This document shows, one piece after another, positions 7,569 through 15,978 of a stretch of DNA of 64,000 nt. Made by a program: the position numbers and the translations under genes. Every line of letters begins with the position of its first letter. Positions within the stretch are counted from its first letter, which is position 1. The notes under the pieces were generated by a model, which was not told the origin of the DNA, did not search any database, and saw only the letters and a program-made list of their open reading frames with translations. This stretch comes from Phycisphaerae bacterium (lineage in GTDB: Bacteria > Planctomycetota > Phycisphaerae > Phycisphaerales > Phycisphaeraceae): positions 124,001-188,000 of the forward strand of contig JAUHZU010000006.1 of the NCBI GenBank assembly GCA_030425705.1, read 5' to 3'.

Positions 7569-9722
7569 TTAGTTGCCGAGGATGAAGCCGCTGGTGTCGC
7601 CGGTCGGCCGCTCGGTCAGGGCACCCAGGGCGCGGGCCGCCGCGAGGGCGGTCTCGCCGTTGGCAGAGGCGACGAGCTGCTTGAGGGCATCCACCGCATC
7701 GCGTTCGAGCATGTTGGTGAAGTCCTTGGCGGACTCGGCAAGACTACCGAGCAGGGCGATCTGCACATCGCCGCGGCGGGCGAGCGCGGCCGACGCCAGA
7801 CCCTGCTGGGCGGCAGCGTCGTCGAGCAACGCAAGGACCCGGCCGGCACCGGTCGCGACCGTCGGGCGGTCGTCGTCCAGGGCCCCGACAAGCACGGACA
7901 GCGCGTCATCGGCGCTGTACACCGATTCGTTGGCCGCGATGGTTTCCAGGAGGCCCAGCGCGGTCTCGGCGTAGTGCAGGGATTCCTCCGCGCCGATCGG
8001 GTCGCCGCCGTAGGCCAGCACGGCCTCGTTGGCCAGCCGCTCGACACGGTCGGTCTCGTCGGCGCTGTCGGCAGAGAGCTTGGCGGTCGTGATGACGTCT
8101 TGGTATTCCAGGCGGATCGCGGTCGCCACGTCGTCGTTCACCATCGCGAGGATGGGGGCGATGCTGAGCATGCCGTCGGCCTTCGCGCCCTCGTAGAACG
8201 CGCGGAAGCCCAGCAGGTCGCCGGAGTAGACCAGCACGTCCACGCCGGGGAAAGCCCTGGACGCCGTCTCGTTGGCCTTGTCGAAGGTATCGCTGCCCAC
8301 GGCGTTGAAATCGGCGTCTTCGAGTACGGCGACGAGGGAATCGGTGCTGCCGTCGGTCGCGACGACCATCGCGTTAAGGGTCTCGCTCTGCCGCAGCGCC
8401 TGGCCGAGGATCGGCACGACGCTGTACGCGCCGGGGTAGGTCTCTTCGGGGGCCGCTTGAGCGAGGGTGATCGCCGCGGTGTAGCGGACGCGGCGGTCGG
8501 CGTAGTACAGGGCTTCGAGCACGGGCTGGCGGGCCTCGGCCTGGCCCAGCAGGACGTTGTTGCCCACGGTCTGCGCCATCGCCTCGATCGCGTCCAGGGC
8601 CTGGGCGGCGTCGGTGTTGTCCAGCCCGCGGGAGAGCACGGCCTTCTGCTGGTCCGGCCCGGCCAGGAGCAGGTAGAAGGACGCGGGGTTGGGCAGCTTG
8701 TAGCTGATGTCCGTCTCGCCATCGAGGCGGTTTTCACGCCGGATGTTCGCCGCGAGGTGGAGGGTGACGGCCTGGGTGTACTCGGGGTCGAGCGTCAGCG
8801 CGGCGCGGGCGTTCTGCATTGCCAGCACGTCGGCGTAGACCGCACGCGACACGGGGATCATGACCAGCCCGGCGTCGGCGTTGTACCGCCAGACGATGCC
8901 CTGGTTGCTGGACAGGTCCGTGCCGACCAGGTCCTCGTTGCGGGTGCCGGCCGCGTACTTCGCTTCGCCCAGGGCGAGGTGCAGCTGCGCGGCGGTCGCG
9001 TTCGCGGGGGCGTCGGCGTTGACAGCGATCTGCTGGAACGCGCTGGCGCAGGCGGCCTTGAGGTTGTTGTCGGCCCGGTCGCTCTCGACGACCTGCCGGA
9101 GGTAGGGCAGCGCCTCGGGGTAGCCGATGTTGCCCAGCACGTCCGCGAGCTTGACCTGCGTCGCCGCGTCGAGGTGGGGCAGGGCGATCGCCAGCGGGTA
9201 GACCAGCTCGACGCCGATCTCGGTCATCGCGGTCACCAGGCGGGGGTGCAGCCGCTTGTGCTGGTCGGCCTGGAGGTACTCGAGCATCATCGGCGCGGCG
9301 TACTGACCGGTGACGCGAAGCCGTTCGACGGCGTTTCGGTACTCGCGGGTGGTGCCGCCGAGCTGCTGGATATCGGCGCGGATCTGCGCTTCATCGCGGC
9401 TGCGTTCGGTGAGAGCGGCTTCGTACTTGTCTTCGAGCTGTTCCCAGACGGCGCGGAGCTGGTCGTTGCGGGTCCAGCGGGCCAGGTCGCCGAACTCGCG
9501 GTTCACGTCCATCTCGACCGCGGCGAGGAAGTCCTCGTTGGACAGGGCCAGCAGCTCTTCGCCGAGCGGGGCGGCCTGTCCGGGCTGGGCGACGAGCACG
9601 AAGTGTGCGAAGGCGTCCCAGAGCTTGTAGTTGGGGTCGTCCTGGGCGTAGGCGCTAGGCGAACCAACGATCAGTGACAGGGCCACTGTCGGGCCCGCGA
9701 GAGAACGCAGCGATACCACCAT
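7569..9722 (-). CDS. exported HEAT-repeat protein
   Basis: The 717-residue protein starts MVVSLRSLAGPTVALSLIVG with a signal peptide ending near YAQ|DDPNYK, so it is probably secreted or periplasmic. Much of the rest is alpha-helical, with HEAT/armadillo-like repeats (for example TQVKLADVLGNIGYPEALPYLRQ near 220, RRVRYTAAITLAQA near 455, and RPTVATGAGRVLALLDD and TALAAARALGALTE near the C-terminus). No enzymatic motif is seen. Such proteins are usually scaffolds or interaction platforms; the partner is unknown. It ends 63 bp from rnpB, convergently. Confidence 0.8.
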   Translation of the reverse strand: MVVSLRSLAGPTVALSLIVGSPSAYAQDDPNYKLWDAFAHFVLVAQPGQAAPLGEELLALSNEDFLAAVEMDVNREFGDLARWTRNDQLRAVWEQLEDKYEAALTERSRDEAQIRADIQQLGGTTREYRNAVERLRVTGQYAAPMMLEYLQADQHKRLHPRLVTAMTEIGVELVYPLAIALPHLDAATQVKLADVLGNIGYPEALPYLRQVVESDRADNNLKAACASAFQQIAVNADAPANATAAQLHLALGEAKYAAGTRNEDLVGTDLSSNQGIVWRYNADAGLVMIPVSRAVYADVLAMQNARAALTLDPEYTQAVTLHLAANIRRENRLDGETDISYKLPNPASFYLLLAGPDQQKAVLSRGLDNTDAAQALDAIEAMAQTVGNNVLLGQAEARQPVLEALYYADRRVRYTAAITLAQAAPEETYPGAYSVVPILGQALRQSETLNAMVVATDGSTDSLVAVLEDADFNAVGSDTFDKANETASRAFPGVDVLVYSGDLLGFRAFYEGAKADGMLSIAPILAMVNDDVATAIRLEYQDVITTAKLSADSADETDRVERLANEAVLAYGGDPIGAEESLHYAETALGLLETIAANESVYSADDALSVLVGALDDDRPTVATGAGRVLALLDDAAAQQGLASAALARRGDVQIALLGSLAESAKDFTNMLERDAVDALKQLVASANGETALAAARALGALTERPTGDTSGFILGN

Positions 9723-9984
9723 GGGGGGGACTCCGGCTATTGCGGTTCGGTCAGGTCGAACGTGCAATCTACTTGGGCTCGGCGGTAGCGTCAAGGTCCG
9801 TGATACAGGGGGCTTGCGCAAACGGCCCCCGCCGGCGACGGCCCGGCTCGACGTTGCGTTGCGGCCGACACCGGCTCATAATCTCGGCGGGCCGAAGAAC
9901 CGTGGGCCCGACGGGCCGTTCCGGCCGATGGTCACGGTATCGGGCCGGTGCCCGTCCCGGCTTTTTCACGCCCCAAGGCCCCCC

Positions 9985-11553
9985 ATGCTCAAGTTTCAGG
10001 TGTTTGATGGCGACCGACCCGCGAAGGCGTGGCCGCTGCGCAACAGCTACCTGATCGGGGCCGACGGCAACGCCGTCCGCGCCGAGATCACCCTCAAGGA
10101 CGGCATCATCACCGCCGAGAAACGCGAGGCCGGCACCGCCGCCCTCGCCCTCCAGCACCAGGTCGGCGACCTGGGCGAGCTCACCATCCAGACCTGCCTG
10201 CTGCCCGAACGCGACGAGCCCTACCTGCTCGTCCTCGAGCTGGCCCGGCACCGGCTGATGACCCTCTACACCAAGCTCGAAGACTGGGGCATGTTCGAGC
10301 TGGCCGACGACCACCCCGTCACCCGCCGGTCGCTGCACGCCCGTGAACGCTTCATCGAGGCGCTCTGCATCCAGCATGAAGAACCCGCCCGGGCCTGCCG
10401 GCTCGCGCACGAGTGCCTCGTCGCCGCGGTCGACGGCACCGAGGAACTCGCCCTCGCACACGCCGAGCTGCTGCTGAACCGACGCAAGTCCACCGGCTCG
10501 CTGCCCAAGTCGCCCATCGGCTGCGGCGTCACCATCGAGCACAACGACGACCGCCTGAAGAACGGCATCCACGCCAACTTCGACTACGTCCAGCTCCCCA
10601 TCCCCTGGAAGATGGTCGCCCCCGAAGAAAACGAGTACCACTGGGACCGCATGGACGACTGGGCCCAGTGGGCGGGCCACCTGCACCTGCCCGTCGTGGC
10701 CGGGCCGGTCATCAGCTTCGAGCCCTCGTGCCTGCCCGACTGGCTCTACATCTGGGAGCACGACTACGACACCGTCCGCGACCTGATTTACGAGCACATC
10801 GAGAAGGTCGTCAGCCGGTACCGCAACATCGTGACCATGTGGAACATCGTCTCGGGCCTGCACGTCAACAGCCACTTCACGTTCAGCTTCGAGCAGCTCA
10901 TGGACCTGACGCGCATGGCCACCATGCTCGTCAAGAAGATCCAGCCCCACGCCCAGGTGATGGTCGAGGTCCGCCAGCCCTTCGGCGAGTACTACGCGCA
11001 CAACGCCCGGTCCATCCCGCCGATGATGTACGCCGACCTGATCCTCCAGTCGGCGATCGCGTTCGACGCGTTCGGCCTCCGCCTGCCGATGGGTCAGGCC
11101 GTGCAGGGCCAGTACACCCGCGACCTCATGCAGGTCAGCGCGCTGTTCGACCAGTTCGCCCACTTCGGCAAGCCTCTGTACCTCACCGTGTCGACCCCCA
11201 GCGAGCCGGTGACGTCGATGATGATCGCCGACCCGCTCTCCGAGGACCCGGTGGACGACGTGAGCGGGTACTGGCGTCGGCCGTGGTCCCAGGTGGTGCA
11301 GAGCCGCTGGGCCGAGGCCGTGTTCCAGATCGCGATCAGCAAGCCCTACGTCGAGGCGATCGCGTGGCAGGACCTGATCGACTACCCCAACATCGAACTG
11401 CCCCTGTCCGGGCTGCTGGACGAGGAGATCCGCATCAAGGACTCGTTCCGCAAGGTCGTCGGCTTCCGCAAGAACCTCCGGCAGATCGAGGCCCACAGCG
11501 GAGGCCCGCACACCGACCCCAACCCCCCGGCCGAGAACGGGGCCGGCATCTGA
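9985..11553 (+). CDS. GH10-fold protein lacking catalytic glutamates
   Basis: The 522-residue protein has an uncharacterised N-terminal region of about 190 residues, then a glycoside hydrolase 10-like TIM barrel. IPWKMVAPEENEYHWDRMDD followed by WAQWAGHLHLPVVAG matches the GH10 'NxMKWxxxEPxxGxFxWxxxDxxxxFAxxxG' block. At the acid/base position GH10 has NE; here it is TMWNIVSGLHVN, with no Glu. At the nucleophile strand, normally ITELD, it is LYLTVSTPSEP. Both catalytic glutamates therefore appear replaced and xylanase activity is unlikely. No signal peptide is visible. A carbohydrate-sensing or structural role is inference. Confidence 0.75.
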   Translation: MLKFQVFDGDRPAKAWPLRNSYLIGADGNAVRAEITLKDGIITAEKREAGTAALALQHQVGDLGELTIQTCLLPERDEPYLLVLELARHRLMTLYTKLEDWGMFELADDHPVTRRSLHARERFIEALCIQHEEPARACRLAHECLVAAVDGTEELALAHAELLLNRRKSTGSLPKSPIGCGVTIEHNDDRLKNGIHANFDYVQLPIPWKMVAPEENEYHWDRMDDWAQWAGHLHLPVVAGPVISFEPSCLPDWLYIWEHDYDTVRDLIYEHIEKVVSRYRNIVTMWNIVSGLHVNSHFTFSFEQLMDLTRMATMLVKKIQPHAQVMVEVRQPFGEYYAHNARSIPPMMYADLILQSAIAFDAFGLRLPMGQAVQGQYTRDLMQVSALFDQFAHFGKPLYLTVSTPSEPVTSMMIADPLSEDPVDDVSGYWRRPWSQVVQSRWAEAVFQIAISKPYVEAIAWQDLIDYPNIELPLSGLLDEEIRIKDSFRKVVGFRKNLRQIEAHSGGPHTDPNPPAENGAGI

Positions 11554-11562
11554 GGCCAACCC

Positions 11563-11880
11563 ATGCCCAGCCGACGCGGTCCTCTGGCGGCCCTGCTGTT
11601 CGCCTGCGTGATGCTCGTCGCGGCCTCGGCCGTGCGTCTCCAGCGGCCGGTGCACCAGAGCGCCGTCGAGCCCGCGCCGATCACCTACCGCATCGACATC
11701 AACCACGCCGACCCCGACACGCTCTGCCTGCTCCCCGGCGTCGGCCCGGGGATCGCCGAGCACATCATCACCCGCCGCGAGGTCCTGGGCCCGCTGAAGA
11801 CCGCGGACGACCTCGAATCGGTCCGCATGATCGGCGGCAAGACCCGGCAGGCCATCGAGCCGTGGGTCGTGTTCGACTGA
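11563..11880 (+). CDS. ComEA-like helix-hairpin-helix protein
   Basis: The 105-residue protein has an N-terminal membrane anchor or signal (residues 7-24, GPLAALLFACVMLVAASA) and a C-terminal tandem HhH domain. IDINHADPDTLCLLPGVGPGIAE followed by HIITRREVLGPLKTADDLESV is the typical ComEA DNA-binding motif. ComEA is the periplasmic DNA receptor of natural transformation, but single HhH proteins like this also occur outside competence. It follows the GH10-like gene by 9 bp, so it is probably co-transcribed. No other competence gene is in the window. Confidence 0.85.
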   Translation: MPSRRGPLAALLFACVMLVAASAVRLQRPVHQSAVEPAPITYRIDINHADPDTLCLLPGVGPGIAEHIITRREVLGPLKTADDLESVRMIGGKTRQAIEPWVVFD

Positions 11881-11901
11881 GTGATCTGATCGTCGTGTTG
11901 G

Positions 11902-12786
11902 CTATCCCCCGACTCGCTTGAGCACCGCCTGCAGGTCTTCCCAGACTTTCTTGCGGTTCGCGGTGGTGTAGCTGCGCAGCAGGAACGCGGGGTGGAACGT
12001 CGGCATCAAGGGGATCGGCGGGTCGGTAAAGCCGAACTGCCCCCACTGGCCGCGGAGCCGGGTAATGCCGGTGGTGGTCTGGAGCGCGAACTTCGTAGCG
12101 GTGCCTCCGAGCGCGACGATCGCCTTGGGCGCGACGATCGCCACCTGCTGGGCGAGGTAGGGGCCGGACACCGCCGACTCCTCGGGCGTCGGTACGCGGT
12201 TGCCCGGCGGGCGGTACTTGACCACGTTGGCGATGTAGACCGACGGCCGATCCAGCCCCATCGCGACGATCATCTTGTTGAGCAGCTCGCCGGCCGGGCC
12301 GACGAAGGGCTTGCCCTGTTGGTTCTCGACCTCGCCGGGGCCTTCGCCGATGAACATGATGTCCGCGTCGACGCTCCCGTCGTCCCAGGCGAGTCGGGTC
12401 CCGGTGGGGCGGGTGGCCTGCACCGCCGGGTCGTTCTCGAACGCGTCGCGGAGCGTGTCGAGCTTCTCGCGTTTTTCTTCGGTGGTCAGCCCCTGCTGGA
12501 CGGGGTAGCGGGTGGCGAACATCGGCGTGGTCGCGGCGACGGAGGGCTTGGCCGGTGCGGGTCGCACGGGCGGAGCCGCGGCACGATGCGTGTCGGGCCG
12601 GGTGTAGGCGGTCTGTTTCGGCGGGGTCGTGGTGCGTTCGGGGGACGGCCGAGGAGCTTGCGCGGCGGGCGGTGCGGGGGCAGAGCGCAGAAAGACACCG
12701 GGCGGGAGCGGCAGCGCCTCGACGCCCAAGAGCTGGTCGGTCTGGACGTGCTGGCGCAGAATGCGGCGGGGGTCCGGGCGGGGCAT
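11902..12786 (-). CDS. Uracil-DNA glycosylase family 4-like protein without Fe-S cysteines
   Basis: The 294-residue protein has a Pro/Ala-rich N-terminal extension (about residues 30-95) and a UDG family 4 fold. Motif 1 is IGEGPGEVENQQGKPFVG (about 146), followed by VYIANVVKYRPPGNRVPTPEE, VALGGTATK and motif 3 TFHPAFLLR. Family 4 enzymes coordinate a [4Fe-4S] cluster through four cysteines. Here all four positions are changed (ENDPAVQA near 117-124, KYRPP at Tyr191, SAVSG near 207), and the whole protein contains no cysteine. It may be a cluster-free glycosylase or an inactive homologue. Confidence 0.85.
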   Translation of the reverse strand: MPRPDPRRILRQHVQTDQLLGVEALPLPPGVFLRSAPAPPAAQAPRPSPERTTTPPKQTAYTRPDTHRAAAPPVRPAPAKPSVAATTPMFATRYPVQQGLTTEEKREKLDTLRDAFENDPAVQATRPTGTRLAWDDGSVDADIMFIGEGPGEVENQQGKPFVGPAGELLNKMIVAMGLDRPSVYIANVVKYRPPGNRVPTPEESAVSGPYLAQQVAIVAPKAIVALGGTATKFALQTTTGITRLRGQWGQFGFTDPPIPLMPTFHPAFLLRSYTTANRKKVWEDLQAVLKRVGG

Positions 12787-12953
12787 GCCGGGAGCATAGC
12801 ACTCCGTCCGGGCGCGCGTCTGTGCCTGTTTATCGGTTCGGTGTAGGGTTTGGCGCGTTCTTCGGTTAAGATCAGTGAGTGCCCGGGCTTACGGTGGTGG
12901 GTCCGAAGTTGGCCGGTTTTTGTTGGCACCGACCCGCCCGAGGGCCGCGCACT

Positions 12954-14621
12954 GTGACCGAGACGACGCCCAGCCCGAGCCCGGACGCGACCCCGGTGAT
13001 CTCGCCGCCCAACGAGGGCACCGTCCCCCGGCGGTTTGCGCGGTACGAGATCGACAAGGTCACGGGCAAGGGCGCGATGGGCTGGGTGGTTCTGGCCCGC
13101 GACCTCACGCTGCAGCGGCCGGTTGCACTCAAGCTCTTCCGTGTGGATGGCGACGCCGAGACCCAGCGCAAGGTCAAGAAGCGCTACGTCGATGAGGCCC
13201 GCGCCGCCGCGCGTCTGGTCCACCCGCACATCCTGCAGATCTACGAGGTCGGCCTCTTCCAGGGCTGGGTCTACATCGCCATGGAGGTCCTGCCCGGCGG
13301 TGACCTGAAGACCCGCGTCGTCAACTACGGCCCGCTGGGCTGGTTCGATGCCTGCAAGCTCATCCTCCAGGCGGCGGACGGCCTGGCCTACGCGCACCAG
13401 CAGGGGATGCTCCACCGCGATATCAAGCCCGCCAACCTGATGCTGACCGCGCGGGGCGACTGCAAGGTCGTCGATTTCGGGCTCACCACGCGCATCGGCG
13501 CGACCATCGGCGAGCCCGGCGCGGGCACCCCCAACTACCAGTCGCCCGAGTCGGCCCGCGGGCACAACGGGCCGCAGAACGACGTCTGGGGCACCGCCGC
13601 GACGCTCTGGTTCCTGCTCGTCGGCAAGCCGCCCTTCGAGTTGGACAAGCCCAAGGACGTCATCAAGATCCACAACGGCCTGGAACTACCCGACCTCCGT
13701 GTGCTGCGGCCGGACGTCCCCGAGTCCGTGGTGCGTGTGATCGAGCAGGCCCTCGCGAAGCACCCCGGCGAGCGGTTCCACCTCGTCGAGGACTTCGCGC
13801 GGGTCCTCCGCGTGGCGGTCGAGCAGTCGATCCAGCGCGGCAGCGGGGCCTGGCCGGGCTATGGCCCGGTGAACCCGGAGCTGGTCGAGTTGGCTACCGC
13901 GGCGGGCTCGATGGACTTCAGCGGCTCGCAGGGGACGCCCAGCCGTCTCGTCGCCGCCAGCCGGACCCGCCACGACGACGGCTCCACACCGGCCTGGGCC
14001 TACGTGCTGATCGCGGTGCTGCTGATCGTGGCGTTGGGGGGCACGGCCTACATGCTGATCGACTCGGCCGGGTCGGGCGGACGTGCGGGGCGTGGTGTCG
14101 ATCCGATGCCGTGGAGCGACGGGCCGACCAACAGTCAGCCGAACGGCCCGATAGACGATGGGCGCAGCGACGTCGAGACGGACCTGATCTCGATCGCCGA
14201 GCAGTTCGGCGCTGGGCCGGGCCTGGCGGAACAGATCGCCGGGGTCGGCATCGCGGTGTCGAGCACGGCACGTGGCAGCAAGCCCGGCGCGGCGATCGAT
14301 GGCGCCTTCGATACCGCCTGGCAGTCCGACTCGGGGGGCTGGCTGGAGAACAAGCTCACGCTGGACCTGGGCGAGGCGATGCTGCTCCAGTCTGTGACGA
14401 TCCACTGGGGCGACCCGCTCCCCCCGGAGGTCCGCATCCGGCGGTCTGCGGACGGCAGGATCTGGCATGTGTTCAGCGATTGGCAGCCGGTCAAAGAGAC
14501 GGAAAACCGCCACCGCACGGTGTCACCCGCCGAGGCGCAGTACATCGAGATCACGACCCGCAACGAGCCGGACGCCGCGCCGGACATCGTGATCCGCGAG
14601 GTCAAGCTGATCTATGAGTAG
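12954..14621 (+). CDS. Ser/Thr protein kinase with TM segment and F5/8C-like C-terminal domain
   Basis: This is a Hanks-type kinase of about 555 residues. Visible features are the glycine loop (VTGKGAMGWVVLA), VALKLF lysine, catalytic loop MLHRDIKPANLM, DFGL, and the APE equivalent SPESA. A single TM helix near residue 345 (AYVLIAVLLIVALGGTAYML) links it to an extracytoplasmic domain with the discoidin/F5/8C pattern (AIDGAFDTAWQSDSGGWL, LTLDLGEAMLLQSVTIHWG, VREVKLIYE-like end). The start is the GTG in ACTGTGACCGAG; a GTG at 12879 would add 25 residues. The outside domain suggests sensing of a surface glycan; this is inference. Confidence 0.92.
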   Translation: MTETTPSPSPDATPVISPPNEGTVPRRFARYEIDKVTGKGAMGWVVLARDLTLQRPVALKLFRVDGDAETQRKVKKRYVDEARAAARLVHPHILQIYEVGLFQGWVYIAMEVLPGGDLKTRVVNYGPLGWFDACKLILQAADGLAYAHQQGMLHRDIKPANLMLTARGDCKVVDFGLTTRIGATIGEPGAGTPNYQSPESARGHNGPQNDVWGTAATLWFLLVGKPPFELDKPKDVIKIHNGLELPDLRVLRPDVPESVVRVIEQALAKHPGERFHLVEDFARVLRVAVEQSIQRGSGAWPGYGPVNPELVELATAAGSMDFSGSQGTPSRLVAASRTRHDDGSTPAWAYVLIAVLLIVALGGTAYMLIDSAGSGGRAGRGVDPMPWSDGPTNSQPNGPIDDGRSDVETDLISIAEQFGAGPGLAEQIAGVGIAVSSTARGSKPGAAIDGAFDTAWQSDSGGWLENKLTLDLGEAMLLQSVTIHWGDPLPPEVRIRRSADGRIWHVFSDWQPVKETENRHRTVSPAEAQYIEITTRNEPDAAPDIVIREVKLIYE

Positions 14622-14650
14622 CCACGCAGCACACAGGCCCTGGCCCGGGT

Positions 14651-15697
14651 CTACTCGTCCTCTTCTTCGTCTTCCTCGGGGTTGATCCGGCTGAGCAGGA
14701 GCTTGCCGCGGTCGGGGTCGACGTTAAAGGTGAAGTGGGAGAGGAAGGAGTTGCCCAGCAGCGCGGGGGCGGCATGGAGTTCTTCGGGCAGCACGATGCA
14801 CTCGACATCGCGGACGACGAACTGCCCGACCTGCACGGATTCAAGGGTCATGCGCCAGGCATCAACGATCTTGCCATCGGCCATCTGCACCTGGACCTGC
14901 GGCGTCGCCTCGTCGGGACGGATACCCAGGTCCTGCGCGAAGGTGTAGGGCATGCTGATCGAGCTGGCCCCGGTGTCGAGGATCATGCTGCGGATCGGGT
15001 TGCCGTTGATCCGCACATCGATCATCAGGATGTTGCCTTCCTTGCGGAGGTCCACCACGCCGGCGGAATACTCCTCGGCCGACTGGATCAGCTCTTCCTG
15101 CATGCGCTCGAAGCCCCGGCTGGGACCCAAGGCATACCGCCGCCCGCTCGATTCACTCTGGGCTTCGATCGCGGCGGCGACTTCCTCGTCATCGGCGAGT
15201 TCGGTGTAGCGCTGCGCCACCGTGCTGACCTGGTCCGCGACCTCAAAGAGCATGTTCAGGTACGCCGCCCGTGCGTCATCGATCGTCTGCTGCTGCTCGT
15301 CTTCAAACGCCTGCCGTTGTTCCTGCACCTGCTGGATCTCCGCGGTCTTCTCCTCGAGCGAACGCATGTGGCGGTCGTACTCGCGCTGGGTGTCGGACCG
15401 GCGGGCCCGGCTGCGGATCTCGTCGATCTCGTTCTGCAACTGGGCGATGTACGCCTGAGCCCGCGCGATCTGCCGCTCGGCTCGCCGGAACTCTTCCTCC
15501 GCTTCACGCAGCTCACGCTCGGCCATCTGCACATCGCGACGCAGCCGGGTGACCGCCTGCTCTTCTTCCAGCACGTAGACCGAGCCCACCGGTGTCAGGC
15601 CGTGTTCGGTCAGGACGGCCTCGGCGGCCTCGTCGGCCGACAGCAGCGAGACCGGCAGCAGGGCAAATGTCAATGCAATCAGGCACAATCGCGGCAT
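14651..15697 (-). CDS. exported coiled-coil protein with retropepsin-like aspartic protease domain
   Basis: The 348-residue protein has a signal peptide (MPRLCLIALTFALLPVSLLS|AD). A long charged coiled coil follows (about residues 45-135, with repeated E/R/Q heptads such as MAERELREAEEEFRRAERQI). The C-terminal part is a single retropepsin-type domain with the catalytic ILDTGASSISM near residue 240 and the later ALLGNSFLSHF strand. The protein ends in an acidic tail (EEDEEEDE). One DTG per chain implies dimerisation for activity, and the coiled coil could provide it. The gene is divergent from the S1C protease gene. Confidence 0.88.
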   Translation of the reverse strand: MPRLCLIALTFALLPVSLLSADEAAEAVLTEHGLTPVGSVYVLEEEQAVTRLRRDVQMAERELREAEEEFRRAERQIARAQAYIAQLQNEIDEIRSRARRSDTQREYDRHMRSLEEKTAEIQQVQEQRQAFEDEQQQTIDDARAAYLNMLFEVADQVSTVAQRYTELADDEEVAAAIEAQSESSGRRYALGPSRGFERMQEELIQSAEEYSAGVVDLRKEGNILMIDVRINGNPIRSMILDTGASSISMPYTFAQDLGIRPDEATPQVQVQMADGKIVDAWRMTLESVQVGQFVVRDVECIVLPEELHAAPALLGNSFLSHFTFNVDPDRGKLLLSRINPEEDEEEDE

Positions 15698-15978
15698 GGC
15701 GGGCTCCGGGTGGCAGCGGCGGGTGTTCGGGTCTCTTTCGATCAGAGGTCCATTTAGTCTAACCCATGCCCCGCACCGGCAGAAGCGCCGGCCTGCAACC
15801 GCGGAGGCTTCGGTGAAATGCGCTGGCTTTGGACGCGTCCCGGGCTGATAATACCGGTGTGCAATCGTCGGGTTGGCAGGGGCGTTGGACCGCAGGGTGG
15901 TGCTGCGCGAACAATCCCGCGCCGGCCCGCGTTGTACCCCAGACCGAGAATCTGATCCCCGATCCCCCGGAGCCCTGC

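Noticed and set aside
7470-9677. A 735-codon plus-strand open frame opposite the HEAT-repeat gene
   Set aside because: It starts inside rnpB, is antisense to a signal-peptide-bearing protein with clear repeats, and shows typical shadow composition.
9769-11763. A 664-codon minus-strand open frame opposite the GH10-like gene
   Set aside because: The plus-strand protein has a recognisable GH10 block; the antisense product has no motif.
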